In this document: one piece after another, positions 1-8,472 of the stretch
Numbering within the stretch: position 1 is the stretch's first letter
Layout: each line of letters opens with the position of its first letter
NCBI GenBank assembly: GCA_031181345.1
Contig: JAPSLC010000047.1
Location: forward strand, 1-41,030
Length of the DNA stretch: 41,030 nt
Source: Cupriavidus sp.
GTDB lineage: Bacteria > Pseudomonadota > Gammaproteobacteria > Burkholderiales > Burkholderiaceae
Direction: 5' to 3'
Position numbers and translations under genes: made by a program
Notes under the pieces: generated by a model
Databases searched by the model: none
What the model saw: only the letters and a program-made list of their open reading frames with translations
Told to the model about the DNA's origin: nothing

Positions 1-472
1 GGCGCCCCGGGAAGCGCTGGCGGCCTTCGCGGTACAGCGCCAGCGACGCGTCCCACTGGCGTTCGTCGCGTTGTGCGCGTGCCACGGCGGCGAGCACGTC
101 GGCCGGCAGGGTGCTGGCGTCCGCGCCGAGGGCACGGTAGGTGTCCAGGACCTCGGCCGGGCGGCCCGCCCAGCCGGCGATGATCATGCGGTCGTAGGCC
201 GCGCGGCGATCGGTCGGCGCCTGCGCCAGCCGTTCGCGCAGCGCGATCAGGGCCGGTTCGTGGTCGCCGGCGCGGGCGCGCTGGATCAGCGCATCGTATT
301 GCTGGTCGGCCTGCGCCGGTGCGGCATGCGCCGGCAACGCCAGGCAGGACATCGCCGCCGCCAGCCCGACGGCCAGCTGCACCGGGGTACGCCGCCGCAA
401 CGTGTGCATACGGCGGGGATCGGCCGGAACGCGGGCAGGAGAGCGCGAATGACGCGTCATCAATGACTCCAT
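1..472 (-). CDS. pgaA: PgaA-like poly-GlcNAc export porin, N-terminal part (runs off left edge)
   Basis: Reading leftward from ATG 472 the frame stays open to the window edge, giving about 157 residues. A second ATG at 460 follows a GGAG with good spacing, so either start is possible. The protein opens with a basic stretch, then a hydrophobic signal peptide ending near LPAHA, followed by helical repeats of the TPR type. The segments YDALIQRARAGD, AGWAGRPAEVL and RQWDASLALYREG resemble the periplasmic N-terminus of PgaA/HmsH, the outer-membrane porin that exports poly-beta-1,6-N-acetylglucosamine, a biofilm polysaccharide. The beta-barrel half lies outside the window. Recognition rests on sequence style from memory; a generic TPR protein is the alternative. 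Confidence 0.7.
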   Translation of the reverse strand, partial: MESLMTRHSRSPARVPADPRRMHTLRRRTPVQLAVGLAAAMSCLALPAHAAPAQADQQYDALIQRARAGDHEPALIALRERLAQAPTDRRAAYDRMIIAGWAGRPAEVLDTYRALGADASTLPADVLAAVARAQRDERQWDASLALYREGRQRFPGR

Positions 473-1060
473 GGGGACTCCGCAGCCTGTCTCGCTGTGA
501 TGGTCAAGCACCCGCGGCGTGCCATCGAAGACGCGCGCGCGAGTCCGTTATCGGCTAGGGAAGGGCGGCACGAGGGCACGGAACCCGATCGGGTCTGTCC
601 CGCCTGCGGAGATCGACGGGGGAGGACCTACGGGATCCGGCGGGCACCGAAGAACCGCGCCGGATGGCCATCCGCAGCAGGGATGGCGTCGTGCAACCGC
701 AATCGATGCTGATTCGCAAGATGCGGTGCCGCAAAACTTCGCAAAGTGTAGTGAAGAAGCTGAAAATCGATTGTGAACGATCGAAAACACGCCAAATTCC
801 GCTTCCACGGGACCCAACCGTGGTTGGGGATTGCGGAGCGGGCCGGTGGCCGGGCGGCGCTCACGCTCGACACCGGCACGCGAGGCAAGTTAAAGTAGCG
901 ACTTCGTTGCGGATGCGCGGTGTCCCACAGAGCGTCGCTTTCCGTGTAACGTCGAACACCCATCCGAATCACCCGATCACCTGATCACCCAATCGCCTGA
1001 CGCAGAACCACGATGACCTTCCGGGCTCCGACCGTTTCGTCGCATCCGTCCCGTTGGTGG

Positions 1061-1078
1061 CGCTTCCACTAGGAAGCG
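1061..1078 (+). promoter_or_regulatory. Hairpin in the trpG leader
   Basis: A perfect 7-bp stem (CGCTTCC / GGAAGCG) closes a 4-base loop about 230 bases before trpG. No U-run follows, so it is not a canonical intrinsic terminator. It could be an RNA structure in a long trp leader, but no tryptophan-codon leader peptide accompanies it, so classical attenuation is not supported. Confidence 0.3.
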
Positions 1079-1185
1079 GCACGTCGTTGCGTTCTTGTTC
1101 GCACCTTGCCGCCGTTCCGGTTGGCAAACGTGCGGTCCGACAGCTCACCGGTGCGGCGGCTCCTAGATACCCAGGAGATCTGCCG

Positions 1186-1308
1186 ATGCCGTCGAATTCC
1201 TCCCCCCGTTCTGCCCGATCCGAATACCGCCGCGCGCGCGCGCGGCCGGCGACGCTCGCCTGCGCCATCGCCTTCCAACAACGCACCACCACTATCCAAG
1301 CCGGGTGA
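1186..1308 (+). CDS. Possible 40-residue upstream open reading frame before trpG
   Basis: A 40-codon frame starts at an ATG preceded by AGGAG at 8-base spacing, a stronger ribosome site than that of trpG itself. It ends with TGA at 1306-1308, only three bases before the trpG ATG. The peptide is basic (many Arg and Ser) and contains no tryptophan, so it is not a classical trp attenuator peptide. I do not recognise it. Its value may be translational coupling into trpG, or it may be a chance frame in GC-rich DNA. Confidence 0.25.
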   Translation: MPSNSSPRSARSEYRRARARPATLACAIAFQQRTTTIQAG

Positions 1309-1311
1309 ATC

Positions 1312-1881
<570 letters not shown>

Positions 1882-1967
1882 AACGGCTCGATGCCCCGCT
1901 CGCCCCTGCCCTTGATCCTGCCCCCTCACGCGACCGATCGAACCCACCCCACGCCTGCGAGACCGCC

Positions 1968-2996
1968 ATGCCCATCACGCCCCAGGAAGCGCTGACGCGC
2001 TGCATCGAACACCGCGAGATCTTCCACGACGAGATGCTGCATCTGATGCGGCAGATCATGCAGGCGCAGATCTCGCCGGTGATGGCCGCCGCGATCCTGA
2101 CCGGCCTGCGCGTCAAGAAAGAGACCATCGGCGAGATCACCGCCGCCGCGCAGGTGATGCGCGAATTCGCCAACAAGGTCACGGTGTCCGAGCGCGAGCA
2201 TTTCGTCGACATCGTCGGCACCGGCGGCGACGGCTCGCATACGTTCAATATCTCCACCGCGTCGATGTTCGTCGCCGCCGCGGCCGGCGCGCGCATCGCC
2301 AAGCACGGCAACCGCGGCGTCAGCTCCAAGTCGGGCAGCGCCGACGTGCTGGAGGCGCTCGGCGTCAACATCATGCTGACGCCCGAGCAGGTCGGCCAGT
2401 GCATCGCGCAGACCGGCATCGGCTTCATGTTCGCGCCAACCCACCATCCCGCGATGAAGAACGTCGCGCCCATCCGCAAGGAGATGGGCGTTCGCACGAT
2501 CTTCAACATCCTCGGCCCGCTGACCAATCCGGCCGATGCGCCCAACATCCTGATGGGCGTGTTCCACCCGGATCTGGTCGGCATCCAGGTGCGCGTGATG
2601 CAGCGCCTGGGCGCGCGCCATGCGCTGGTGGTCTACGGCAAGGACGGCATGGACGAGGTGTCGCTGGGCGCCGCCACGCTGGTGGGCGAGCTCAAGGACG
2701 GCGAGGTGCGCGAGTACGAGATCCATCCGGAGGACTTCGGCCTGTCGATGATCTCCAACCGCGGCCTGAAGGTGGCCGACGCGGCCGAATCGAAGGAGAT
2801 GCTGCTCGAGGCACTGTCCAACGTGCCGGGCACCCCGCGCGAAATCGTGTCGCTGAACGCCGGCACCGCGCTGTACGCGGCCAATCTCGCCTCGTCGATC
2901 GAGGACGGCATCGCCCGCGCGCGCGAGGCGATCGCCAGCGGCGCGGCGCGCGCCAAGCTCGACGAGTTCGTGCAGGCGACGCGGCAGTTCCAGTAA
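1968..2996 (+). CDS. trpD: Anthranilate phosphoribosyltransferase
   Basis: TrpD joins anthranilate to PRPP to give phosphoribosyl-anthranilate, the second step of the tryptophan branch. The 342-residue length is normal. The PRPP/magnesium loop GTGGDG is at 84-89 followed by HTFNIST, and the anthranilate-binding stretch KHGNRGVSSKSGSAD at 112-126 is intact. I chose the ATG at 1968 because MPITPQEAL matches the usual start of the family. An in-frame ATG at 1878 overlaps the trpG stop as ATGA and would add 30 residues of Pro/Ala-rich sequence; that ATG may act in coupling. The trpC start is 16 bases downstream. Confidence 0.95.
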   Translation: MPITPQEALTRCIEHREIFHDEMLHLMRQIMQAQISPVMAAAILTGLRVKKETIGEITAAAQVMREFANKVTVSEREHFVDIVGTGGDGSHTFNISTASMFVAAAAGARIAKHGNRGVSSKSGSADVLEALGVNIMLTPEQVGQCIAQTGIGFMFAPTHHPAMKNVAPIRKEMGVRTIFNILGPLTNPADAPNILMGVFHPDLVGIQVRVMQRLGARHALVVYGKDGMDEVSLGAATLVGELKDGEVREYEIHPEDFGLSMISNRGLKVADAAESKEMLLEALSNVPGTPREIVSLNAGTALYAANLASSIEDGIARAREAIASGAARAKLDEFVQATRQFQ

Positions 2997-3012
2997 TCAG
3001 AGGCAAGCAAGT

Positions 3013-3816
3013 ATGTCCGACATCCTGCAGAAGATCCTGGCCGTCAAGGCCGACGAAGTCAGCGCCGCGCGCAAGCGCCGCGATCTGCCCAGCCTGCGCG
3101 CCGAAGCGGAAAGCCTGCGCGAAGAACCCGGCCTGGCGCCGCGCGGTTTCGGCGCGGCGCTGCGCGCCAAGATCGATGCCGGCCAGGCCGGCGTGATCGC
3201 CGAGATCAAGAAGGCGTCGCCGTCCAAGGGCGTGCTGCGCGAGCATTTCGTGCCCGAGGCGATCGCCGAGAGCTATGCCGGCCACGGCGCGGCCTGCCTG
3301 TCGGTGCTGACCGACGAACACTTCTTCCAGGGCCATGCCGACTACCTGCGGCGCGCGCGCGGCGCCTGCCCGCTGCCGGCGCTGCGCAAGGACTTCATGG
3401 TGGACCTGTACCAGGTCTACGAGGCGCGCACCTGGGGCGCCGATGCGATCCTGCTGATCGTCGCCGCGCTCGATCCGGGCCTGATGGCCGAGCTCGAGGC
3501 CTGCGCGCACGAGCTGGGCATGGACGTGCTGGTCGAGGTCCACGACGGCGCCGAGCTGGAAGCCGCGCTGCGGCTGAAGACGCCGCTGGTCGGCGTCAAC
3601 AACCGCAACCTGCGCACCTTCGAGGTCTCGCTGCAGAACACGCTGGACCTGCTGCCGGCGATGCCGGCGGACCGGCTGGTGGTCACCGAGTCGGGCATCC
3701 TGGGACCGGAGGACGTGGCCCGCATGCGCGAGGCCAATGTGCACGCCTTCCTGGTCGGCGAAGCGTTCATGCGCGCCAAGGACCCGGGCGCCGAGCTGGC
3801 CCGGCTGTTCGCCTGA
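3013..3816 (+). CDS. trpC: Indole-3-glycerol phosphate synthase
   Basis: TrpC closes the indole ring of carboxyphenylaminodeoxyribulose phosphate to yield indole-3-glycerol phosphate. The 267-residue protein is a single (beta/alpha)8 barrel with no fused TrpF domain. Visible family motifs are IKKASPSKG at 65-73 with the substrate lysines, LRKDF at 124-128, VEVHD at 174-178, VNNRNL at 195-200 and the phosphate-binding TESGI at 225-229. It follows trpD by 16 bases and is clearly the last trp gene of this operon. No trpF, trpB or trpA is visible here, which is usual for betaproteobacteria, where they form a separate cluster. Confidence 0.96.
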   Translation: MSDILQKILAVKADEVSAARKRRDLPSLRAEAESLREEPGLAPRGFGAALRAKIDAGQAGVIAEIKKASPSKGVLREHFVPEAIAESYAGHGAACLSVLTDEHFFQGHADYLRRARGACPLPALRKDFMVDLYQVYEARTWGADAILLIVAALDPGLMAELEACAHELGMDVLVEVHDGAELEAALRLKTPLVGVNNRNLRTFEVSLQNTLDLLPAMPADRLVVTESGILGPEDVARMREANVHAFLVGEAFMRAKDPGAELARLFA

Positions 3817-3854
3817 AGTCCACGGCCACCTACCTCCGCGCACCGACCGCTCCG

Positions 3855-4559
3855 ATGGCCCAGGAAATCGAACTGAAACTGGCAGTACCCGATCCCGCCG
3901 CCGCGGCCGCCCTGATCGCCTGGCTCGACGCGAATGCACAGGCGGTCGGCGAATCGCATCTGCTCAACGTCTATTTCGACACGCCGGCCCATGAGCTGGC
4001 GCAGGCGCGCGCCGCGCTGCGGCTGCGCCGCGACGGCGCGCGCTGGCTGCAGACGCTGAAGACCGCGGGACGCAGCGAGGCCGGGCTGGCCACGCGCAAT
4101 GAATGGGAAACCGAAGTCGCCGGCGAAGCCCTGGAGCCGGAGCGGCTGCCGGCCGAGGCGCGTGCGCTGCTGGACCGGCTGGCGGGCCGGTTGCAACCGG
4201 TATTCCGCACCGATTTCGTGCGGCGGACGTGGCGGCTGCGCTGTCCGCTGACGGGCGGCGGTGAAGGGCAGCTCGAGACGGAGATCGAAGCCGAGATCGA
4301 AGCGGCGCTGGACGCCGGCGAGATCGCCGCGGTCACGCAGGATGGCACTACCCGTACGTCCGCGCGCGAGACCATCCACGAGCTCGAACTCGAATGGCTG
4401 TCAGGCGACCCGTCTTACGCTGCCGCGACGCTGCGCGCGCTCGGCGAGCGGCTCGGCACGGTGGCCGCGCTGACGCCGTCGGACCGCAGCAAGGCCGCGC
4501 GCGGTTATGCACTGGCCAGGCAGGCCGGTCAGGCCGGCTCGCCGGCGGGAGTCGCATGA
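3855..4559 (+). CDS. CYTH-domain (inorganic) triphosphatase-like protein
   Basis: The N-terminus MAQEIELKL carries the ExExK signature (Glu4, Glu6, Lys8) that defines the CYTH triphosphate-tunnel fold. Later basic/acidic strands such as ALRLRRDGARWLQTLK and NEWETEVAGE fit the tunnel walls. The 234-residue length covers the CYTH domain only; the CHAD domain found in E. coli YgiF is absent. Family members hydrolyse inorganic triphosphate or thiamine triphosphate; which applies here cannot be read from sequence. The stop overlaps the ung start (ATGA), and trpC ends 38 bases upstream, so it is probably co-transcribed with both. The start has no clear Shine-Dalgarno sequence. Confidence 0.85.
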   Translation: MAQEIELKLAVPDPAAAAALIAWLDANAQAVGESHLLNVYFDTPAHELAQARAALRLRRDGARWLQTLKTAGRSEAGLATRNEWETEVAGEALEPERLPAEARALLDRLAGRLQPVFRTDFVRRTWRLRCPLTGGGEGQLETEIEAEIEAALDAGEIAAVTQDGTTRTSARETIHELELEWLSGDPSYAAATLRALGERLGTVAALTPSDRSKAARGYALARQAGQAGSPAGVA

Positions 4560-5440
4560 TGGGCCGCCGTCCGAGCCGATCCGCGGCCGACATGGGTCAA
4601 GGCCAGCTGTTTGCCGACGTCACGACCGGAACAGGCGCGCAAGCCTCTGAAGCGGGGGCTGAAGCGCGAGCCAGGGCATCGACCGATGCCGCCACTGACG
4701 CCCGCGCGCCGCGGCCCCAATGGACCCCGCTCGCGACGCAGGCCGAAGCCCTGCCCCCGGCCTGGCGCCAACTGCTGGCGCCGTGCCTGGCCACGCCCGC
4801 ATGGCAGCGGCTCGCCGACTTCGTCGACGGCGAGCGCGCGGCGGGCAAGCCGGTGTTTCCGCGCGACGTCTTCCACGCGCTGCATCTGACGCCGCCCGAG
4901 GCGGTCAAGGTGGTAATCCTGGGCCAGGATCCCTACCACGGCGTCGGCGTGGTCGATGGCGCCGAGGTGCCGCAGGCGCATGGGCTCGCCTTCTCGGTAC
5001 CGGACGGCGTGCGGGTACCGCCGAGCCTGCGCAACATCTTCAAGGAGATCGCCGCCGAATACGGCGACCCGGCGGTGGCGCGGCCCACGGCCTCCGGCAA
5101 TCTGGAAGGCTGGGCGCGCCAGGGCGTGCTGCTGCTGAACACCGTGCTGACGGTCGAGCAAGGACAGGCGGCCAGCCACGCCAAACGCGGCTGGGAAGCG
5201 GTCACCGATTGCCTGATCGGGGCGCTGGCGGCCAGCCGCCCGCATCTGGTGTTCTTGCTCTGGGGCAGCCACGCGCAGGCCAAGAAGGGCCTGCTGGCCG
5301 GCGAGCACTGCATCCTGGAGGCGCCGCACCCGTCGCCGCTGTCGGCGCATCGCGGCTTCCTGGGCTGCGGGCATTTCCGCCTCGCCAACGATTGGCTGGT
5401 GCAGCACCAGCGCGCGCCGATCGACTGGAGCGCGCACTAG
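4556..5440 (+). CDS. ung: Uracil-DNA glycosylase, family 1, with N-terminal extension
   Basis: Ung removes uracil from DNA to start base-excision repair. Catalytic Asp125 lies in GQDPYHG (123-129), the uracil-binding segment LLLNTVLTVEQG is at 192-203, and the His258 loop is HPSPLS (258-263). At 294 residues it is longer than the usual ~225-250: an Ala-rich, probably disordered tail of about 55 residues precedes the core, and about eight residues are inserted between PYHG and QAHGLAF. Residues 15-19 (QGQLF) match the QxxLF pattern used by proteins that bind the DNA polymerase beta clamp. I took the ATG at 4556, which overlaps the upstream stop as ATGA; Met13 is an alternative that still keeps the motif. 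Confidence 0.93.
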   Translation: MMGRRPSRSAADMGQGQLFADVTTGTGAQASEAGAEARARASTDAATDARAPRPQWTPLATQAEALPPAWRQLLAPCLATPAWQRLADFVDGERAAGKPVFPRDVFHALHLTPPEAVKVVILGQDPYHGVGVVDGAEVPQAHGLAFSVPDGVRVPPSLRNIFKEIAAEYGDPAVARPTASGNLEGWARQGVLLLNTVLTVEQGQAASHAKRGWEAVTDCLIGALAASRPHLVFLLWGSHAQAKKGLLAGEHCILEAPHPSPLSAHRGFLGCGHFRLANDWLVQHQRAPIDWSAH

Positions 5441-5450
5441 GCGCCAAAGT

Positions 5451-5534
5451 ATCGTCGCCCCTGCGAACGCGGGGGCGCAGCGGCTCTTGCGCGATGGGGA
5501 AAGCCACTGGGTTCCCGCCTGCGCGGGAACGACA
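5451..5534. repeat. Two-hairpin dispersed repeat, copy 1
   Basis: Two short hairpins face each other as an imperfect large palindrome between the converging ends of ung and the acylphosphatase gene. The left one is GCCCCTGC-gaac-GCGGGGGC with one weak pair; the right one is GTTCCCGC-ctgc-GCGGGAAC with a perfect 8-bp stem, flanked by CTGG and GACA. Related copies are at 27591-27680 and 38230-38315. The arrangement resembles REP/BIME elements. It may act as a two-way transcription barrier, but no T-run is present. Confidence 0.8.
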
Positions 5535-5543
5535 AGCAGGCGA

Positions 5544-5813
5544 CTACGTCGAGCGCCACTCGAACAGCTCGAACTCGCCCTCGCCGGGCTCGACCTCGAG
5601 CTTTTCCACCTTTGCCCCCGGCGGTCCCTGCTCCATCCATTCGCGCAGCTGGGCCAGCCGCTCCGGCGGCCCGTACGCCATCACCTCGACCGTGCCGTCG
5701 TCGCGGTTGCGTACCCAGCCGCCCAGGCCCAGCTGGATTGCCAGATCCTCGCAGGCCGCGCGATAGCCGACCCCCTGCACCTTGCCGTGCGCCACCATGT
5801 GCCAGGTTTCCAT
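5544..5813 (-). CDS. acyP: Acylphosphatase
   Basis: An 89-residue acylphosphatase, the normal length for the family. It hydrolyses carboxyl-phosphate bonds of acylphosphates in the cytoplasm. The phosphate cradle HGKVQGVGYR is at 9-18 with catalytic Arg18, and Asn36 in GWVRNRDDG is the second catalytic residue, 18 positions later as expected. The start at 5813 follows a perfect AGGAGG at 7-base spacing, so the longer in-frame start further upstream is unlikely. The FUSC-family gene ends about 90 bases before its start on the same strand. The 3' end faces ung across a repeat element. Confidence 0.95.
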   Translation of the reverse strand: METWHMVAHGKVQGVGYRAACEDLAIQLGLGGWVRNRDDGTVEVMAYGPPERLAQLREWMEQGPPGAKVEKLEVEPGEGEFELFEWRST

Positions 5814-5906
5814 CGCCGTTCCTCCTTGCGAGTCCGCACATCCGTACAACCCTAGACTAGTGCGATGACGCGGGCATGACCACCCCCGCGCGGGGCGAGA
5901 CGGTCC

Positions 5907-8402
5907 CTAGGCCCGCTGCCGGATCGCGCGGCCGATCGCGCCGGTGCGCAGCGCGATCTTGGCGGCGTCGGCGCGCAGCGCGCGCAGCCGGCGCTCGAGC
6001 ACGGCATTGGCAGCGCGGCCGGTCGAGCTGGCGGTGCCGCCCGGCTCCGGTGCGCCAGCGGTCTGCACCAGCGTTTCGGTATGCCAGCGGTCGGCCGAAT
6101 CGGCCAGCCGGGCGCGGCGCTCGGTAGCTTCGGCGAGCGCGGCATCGGCAGCCGTGTCGGCGGCCACGGCGGCTTCCGCGGCTTCTTGCCCTTCCGCGGC
6201 CTGCTTTGCCTCGGCGGTCACCGTCGCCTGCCTTGGCTCCATCGCCTCGGCATGCGAGTCCGCTGCTTCCGGTGCTTCCGGTGCTTCCGCTGTTTGAGCA
6301 TGCTTGCCCGCCGCCGGGGCCGTCTCCCCAGCGGCGCCCTCACCCGCCACGGCCGCGGCCGGCTGCTCCGCCGGTGCCGCCCGCCGGCGGATGAATCCCG
6401 CGCCCCTGCCCTCGCCGCGGTCGCCTTCCAGCAACCGTTCGCTGGCCAGCCGCAGGCTGCGGTTCGCCGCCTCGGTCGCCTCCTCGATCGCCGCGCGGGC
6501 GGCGGGCAGGTCCAGCTCGTCGGCGTGCTGGCGCACCTGGATCCGCGCCGCCGCGACATGGGCCGCGACCAGATAGTTCTGCACGATGAAGCGGCTCAGG
6601 TTGTCGACCGCGCGGTGCCGGCTCTTGGGCTCGTCGAGCATGCGCTGGAACGAGCCGATCAGCGCCGACAGACTGTCCATGAACTGCTTGCGCTCGACGC
6701 GATAGGCGAAGTCGTCGCGCGTCAGGCCCAGCAGCAGGTCCCGCGTGGCGGCGATATAGCGCCGGTTGGCGTTCAGCACGTTCTCGACCAGCGCCGGAAT
6801 CGCCCGATATTCCCAGCTCGGCAGCACGAAGCTGAAGATGGAGGCGATCACGCCGCCGATCACGGTATCGACCAGCCGCTCGCCGACCACCGTCGAGCCC
6901 GGCATCAGCAGGTTGATCTGCACCAGTACCTGCACACAGGCCGCGATCGCGGTGTAGCGGTATTTGATGGTCACGAAGGTCGCGCTGGCCACCAGCGAGA
7001 CGAACAGCACCGCCAGCAGCACCAGCGGTTCGTGCACCACGCGCAGGATCGCCAGCGCGATGAGGCAGCCGATCAGCGTGCCGATCAGGCGGTCGTTGTA
7101 GCGCTGCTTGGTCATGCTGAAGTTCGGCTTCAGGATGACGATGATGGTCAGCAGGATCCAGTAACTGTGCGAGGCGTAGGGCAGATAGCCCGCCACCACC
7201 AGGCCCGCGGCCACCGCCATCGTGACCCGCAGCGAGAAGCGGAACACCGGCGCGCGCCAGTGCAGGTTGTCGCGCAGCACCCGCCATTCGTAGCGCTGGC
7301 GCGTCAGGAACGGCGTCATGTCGGGCCCCGGCAGCACCTGGCGCGGCTCGACCGGCGTGCGCGAGGCCACGTGCAGCTGTGCGACCAGCGCGATCGCGCC
7401 TTTGATCATGTCGAGCGTCTCGCCCAGCGCGGTCATCGCGGCCGGGTCGATATGGTGGTGCCGCAGCATCGCGATCTCGTCGGCAACCGCGCGCAGCGCC
7501 TCGCGATAGTCGACCTCAGCATACGAGGGCCGGCCGCGCGTCACGTCGTAGGCGATCGCCTCGACGTCCTGGCACATCAGCCGGATCAGCCGGCGCAGCC
7601 CGTCGAGCACCGGCGTGCCGCCGAAGGTCTGGCGCAGCAGCGGGTAATCGGTATTGGTCGACAGGATGTATTCGTACAGGTCGAGCATCCGCAGATGGAC
7701 CTGCACCAGCAGCCCGTCATGCGGCGTGCGATTGCCGCGCAGCACCAGGTCGCGCGCCGCCTGCTGCCGCTCCGCCACCACGATCTGCTGTCGCACCAGC
7801 GCGTTGAACTGCTCGTCGTAGTCGTTGCCGGCATCGTAGAAGCCGGCCTTGATCTCGAGGTAGCCGGCCAGCTCGTACAGCGACTCGGCCAGGATCTGCT
7901 GCTTGGTGCGCCGCTCCATCAGCCAGCTGACGGCCATCGCGTACGCCATGTACGCCGCCGCGCCGGCGCCGAACAGCAGCGCATGCTCGATCGCGCGCCG
8001 CACGACGAAGTCCTCGCTCAACGTCAGCGTCATCACGAACAGCGTCGAGAACTGCAACGGCATGGTCTTGTTGCCGTAGACCGTCATCATGCCGGCCAGG
8101 AAGGTGACCAGCACCAGCACGACCGGCAGCACGCGCGGGAACGGCGTGACCAGCGCGACGATCAGCGTCACCGCGGTGCACAGCAGCACGCTGGCCAGCA
8201 TCTCGTTGAACTTGTGGTTCACCGGGCTGGGCAGGTCCATCAGGCTGGTGCACAGCGCGCCCATCGACACCACCATCGCGGTCGGCAGGTCGGCCAGCTG
8301 CAGCGCGATCAGCGTCGCGCCGATGACGCCCGTCGCCGATCGCAGGCCGCGATAGACGTAGTGCGAAAAAACGAAGGTGCGGGGATCGTGGGCGTATTGC
8401 AT
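5907..8402 (-). CDS. FUSC/YccS-family inner-membrane protein with low-complexity tail
   Basis: This 831-residue protein has the layout of the YccS/FUSC family (fusaric acid resistance-like transporters). An N-terminal bundle of hydrophobic helices spans roughly residues 18-160, a long cytoplasmic helical stretch follows, and a second helix bundle containing YWILLTIIVILKPNFS and RLIGTLIGCLIA lies at about 395-545. Family members are thought to export aromatic acids or similar compounds; the substrate is unknown. After about residue 650 comes an odd tail rich in Ala, Glu and Thr, including PEAPEAPEAA encoded by a 9-base tandem repeat, and it ends in a basic helix. The M61 peptidase gene ends 70 bases upstream on the same strand. 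Confidence 0.85.
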   Translation of the reverse strand: MQYAHDPRTFVFSHYVYRGLRSATGVIGATLIALQLADLPTAMVVSMGALCTSLMDLPSPVNHKFNEMLASVLLCTAVTLIVALVTPFPRVLPVVLVLVTFLAGMMTVYGNKTMPLQFSTLFVMTLTLSEDFVVRRAIEHALLFGAGAAAYMAYAMAVSWLMERRTKQQILAESLYELAGYLEIKAGFYDAGNDYDEQFNALVRQQIVVAERQQAARDLVLRGNRTPHDGLLVQVHLRMLDLYEYILSTNTDYPLLRQTFGGTPVLDGLRRLIRLMCQDVEAIAYDVTRGRPSYAEVDYREALRAVADEIAMLRHHHIDPAAMTALGETLDMIKGAIALVAQLHVASRTPVEPRQVLPGPDMTPFLTRQRYEWRVLRDNLHWRAPVFRFSLRVTMAVAAGLVVAGYLPYASHSYWILLTIIVILKPNFSMTKQRYNDRLIGTLIGCLIALAILRVVHEPLVLLAVLFVSLVASATFVTIKYRYTAIAACVQVLVQINLLMPGSTVVGERLVDTVIGGVIASIFSFVLPSWEYRAIPALVENVLNANRRYIAATRDLLLGLTRDDFAYRVERKQFMDSLSALIGSFQRMLDEPKSRHRAVDNLSRFIVQNYLVAAHVAAARIQVRQHADELDLPAARAAIEEATEAANRSLRLASERLLEGDRGEGRGAGFIRRRAAPAEQPAAAVAGEGAAGETAPAAGKHAQTAEAPEAPEAADSHAEAMEPRQATVTAEAKQAAEGQEAAEAAVAADTAADAALAEATERRARLADSADRWHTETLVQTAGAPEPGGTASSTGRAANAVLERRLRALRADAAKIALRTGAIGRAIRQRA
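6261..6297. repeat. Short 9-base tandem repeat inside the FUSC gene
   Basis: On the + strand the unit GCTTCCGGT is repeated with slight variation about three to four times. In the gene (minus strand) it encodes Pro-Glu-Ala repeats in the non-conserved tail. Repeat number changes by slippage would keep the frame, because the unit is three codons long. Confidence 0.6.
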
Positions 8403-8472
8403 GCGGGCGCGGCGGGCGGCGACTGCGGACGAACTGCGGCGGACCGGTTACGGCGAACGGCGGGCCGGTAGC

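Larger units (their letters stand above)
473..1311. other. Long intergenic region between pgaA and trpG
   Basis: About 840 bases separate the divergent pgaA and trpG. Frames here are short and do not resemble known proteins. The stretch around 715-800 is clearly AT-richer than its surroundings and carries a dyad TCGAT-N8-ATCGA at 767-784 and two TTCGCAA copies, which would suit a pgaA promoter or operator. At 967-1000 there are four imperfect copies of an ATCACCC-like unit. A perfect 7-bp hairpin CGCTTCC-acta-GGAAGCG lies at 1061-1078 without a following T run. No trpE remnant was seen, and no Trp-codon leader peptide was found. Confidence 0.6.

Noticed and set aside
1061..1078. trp attenuator
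   Set aside because: The hairpin has no U-run and no Trp-rich leader peptide precedes it.
5884..5895. CCCCGCGCGGGG palindrome after the FUSC gene as a terminator
   Set aside because: Too short, no loop of proper size and no T-run; likely chance in GC-rich DNA.
6081..8471. Open frame of about 800 codons on the + strand opposite the FUSC gene
   Set aside because: His-, Arg- and Gln-rich product typical of an antisense frame in GC-rich DNA; the minus strand gives a clear membrane protein family.
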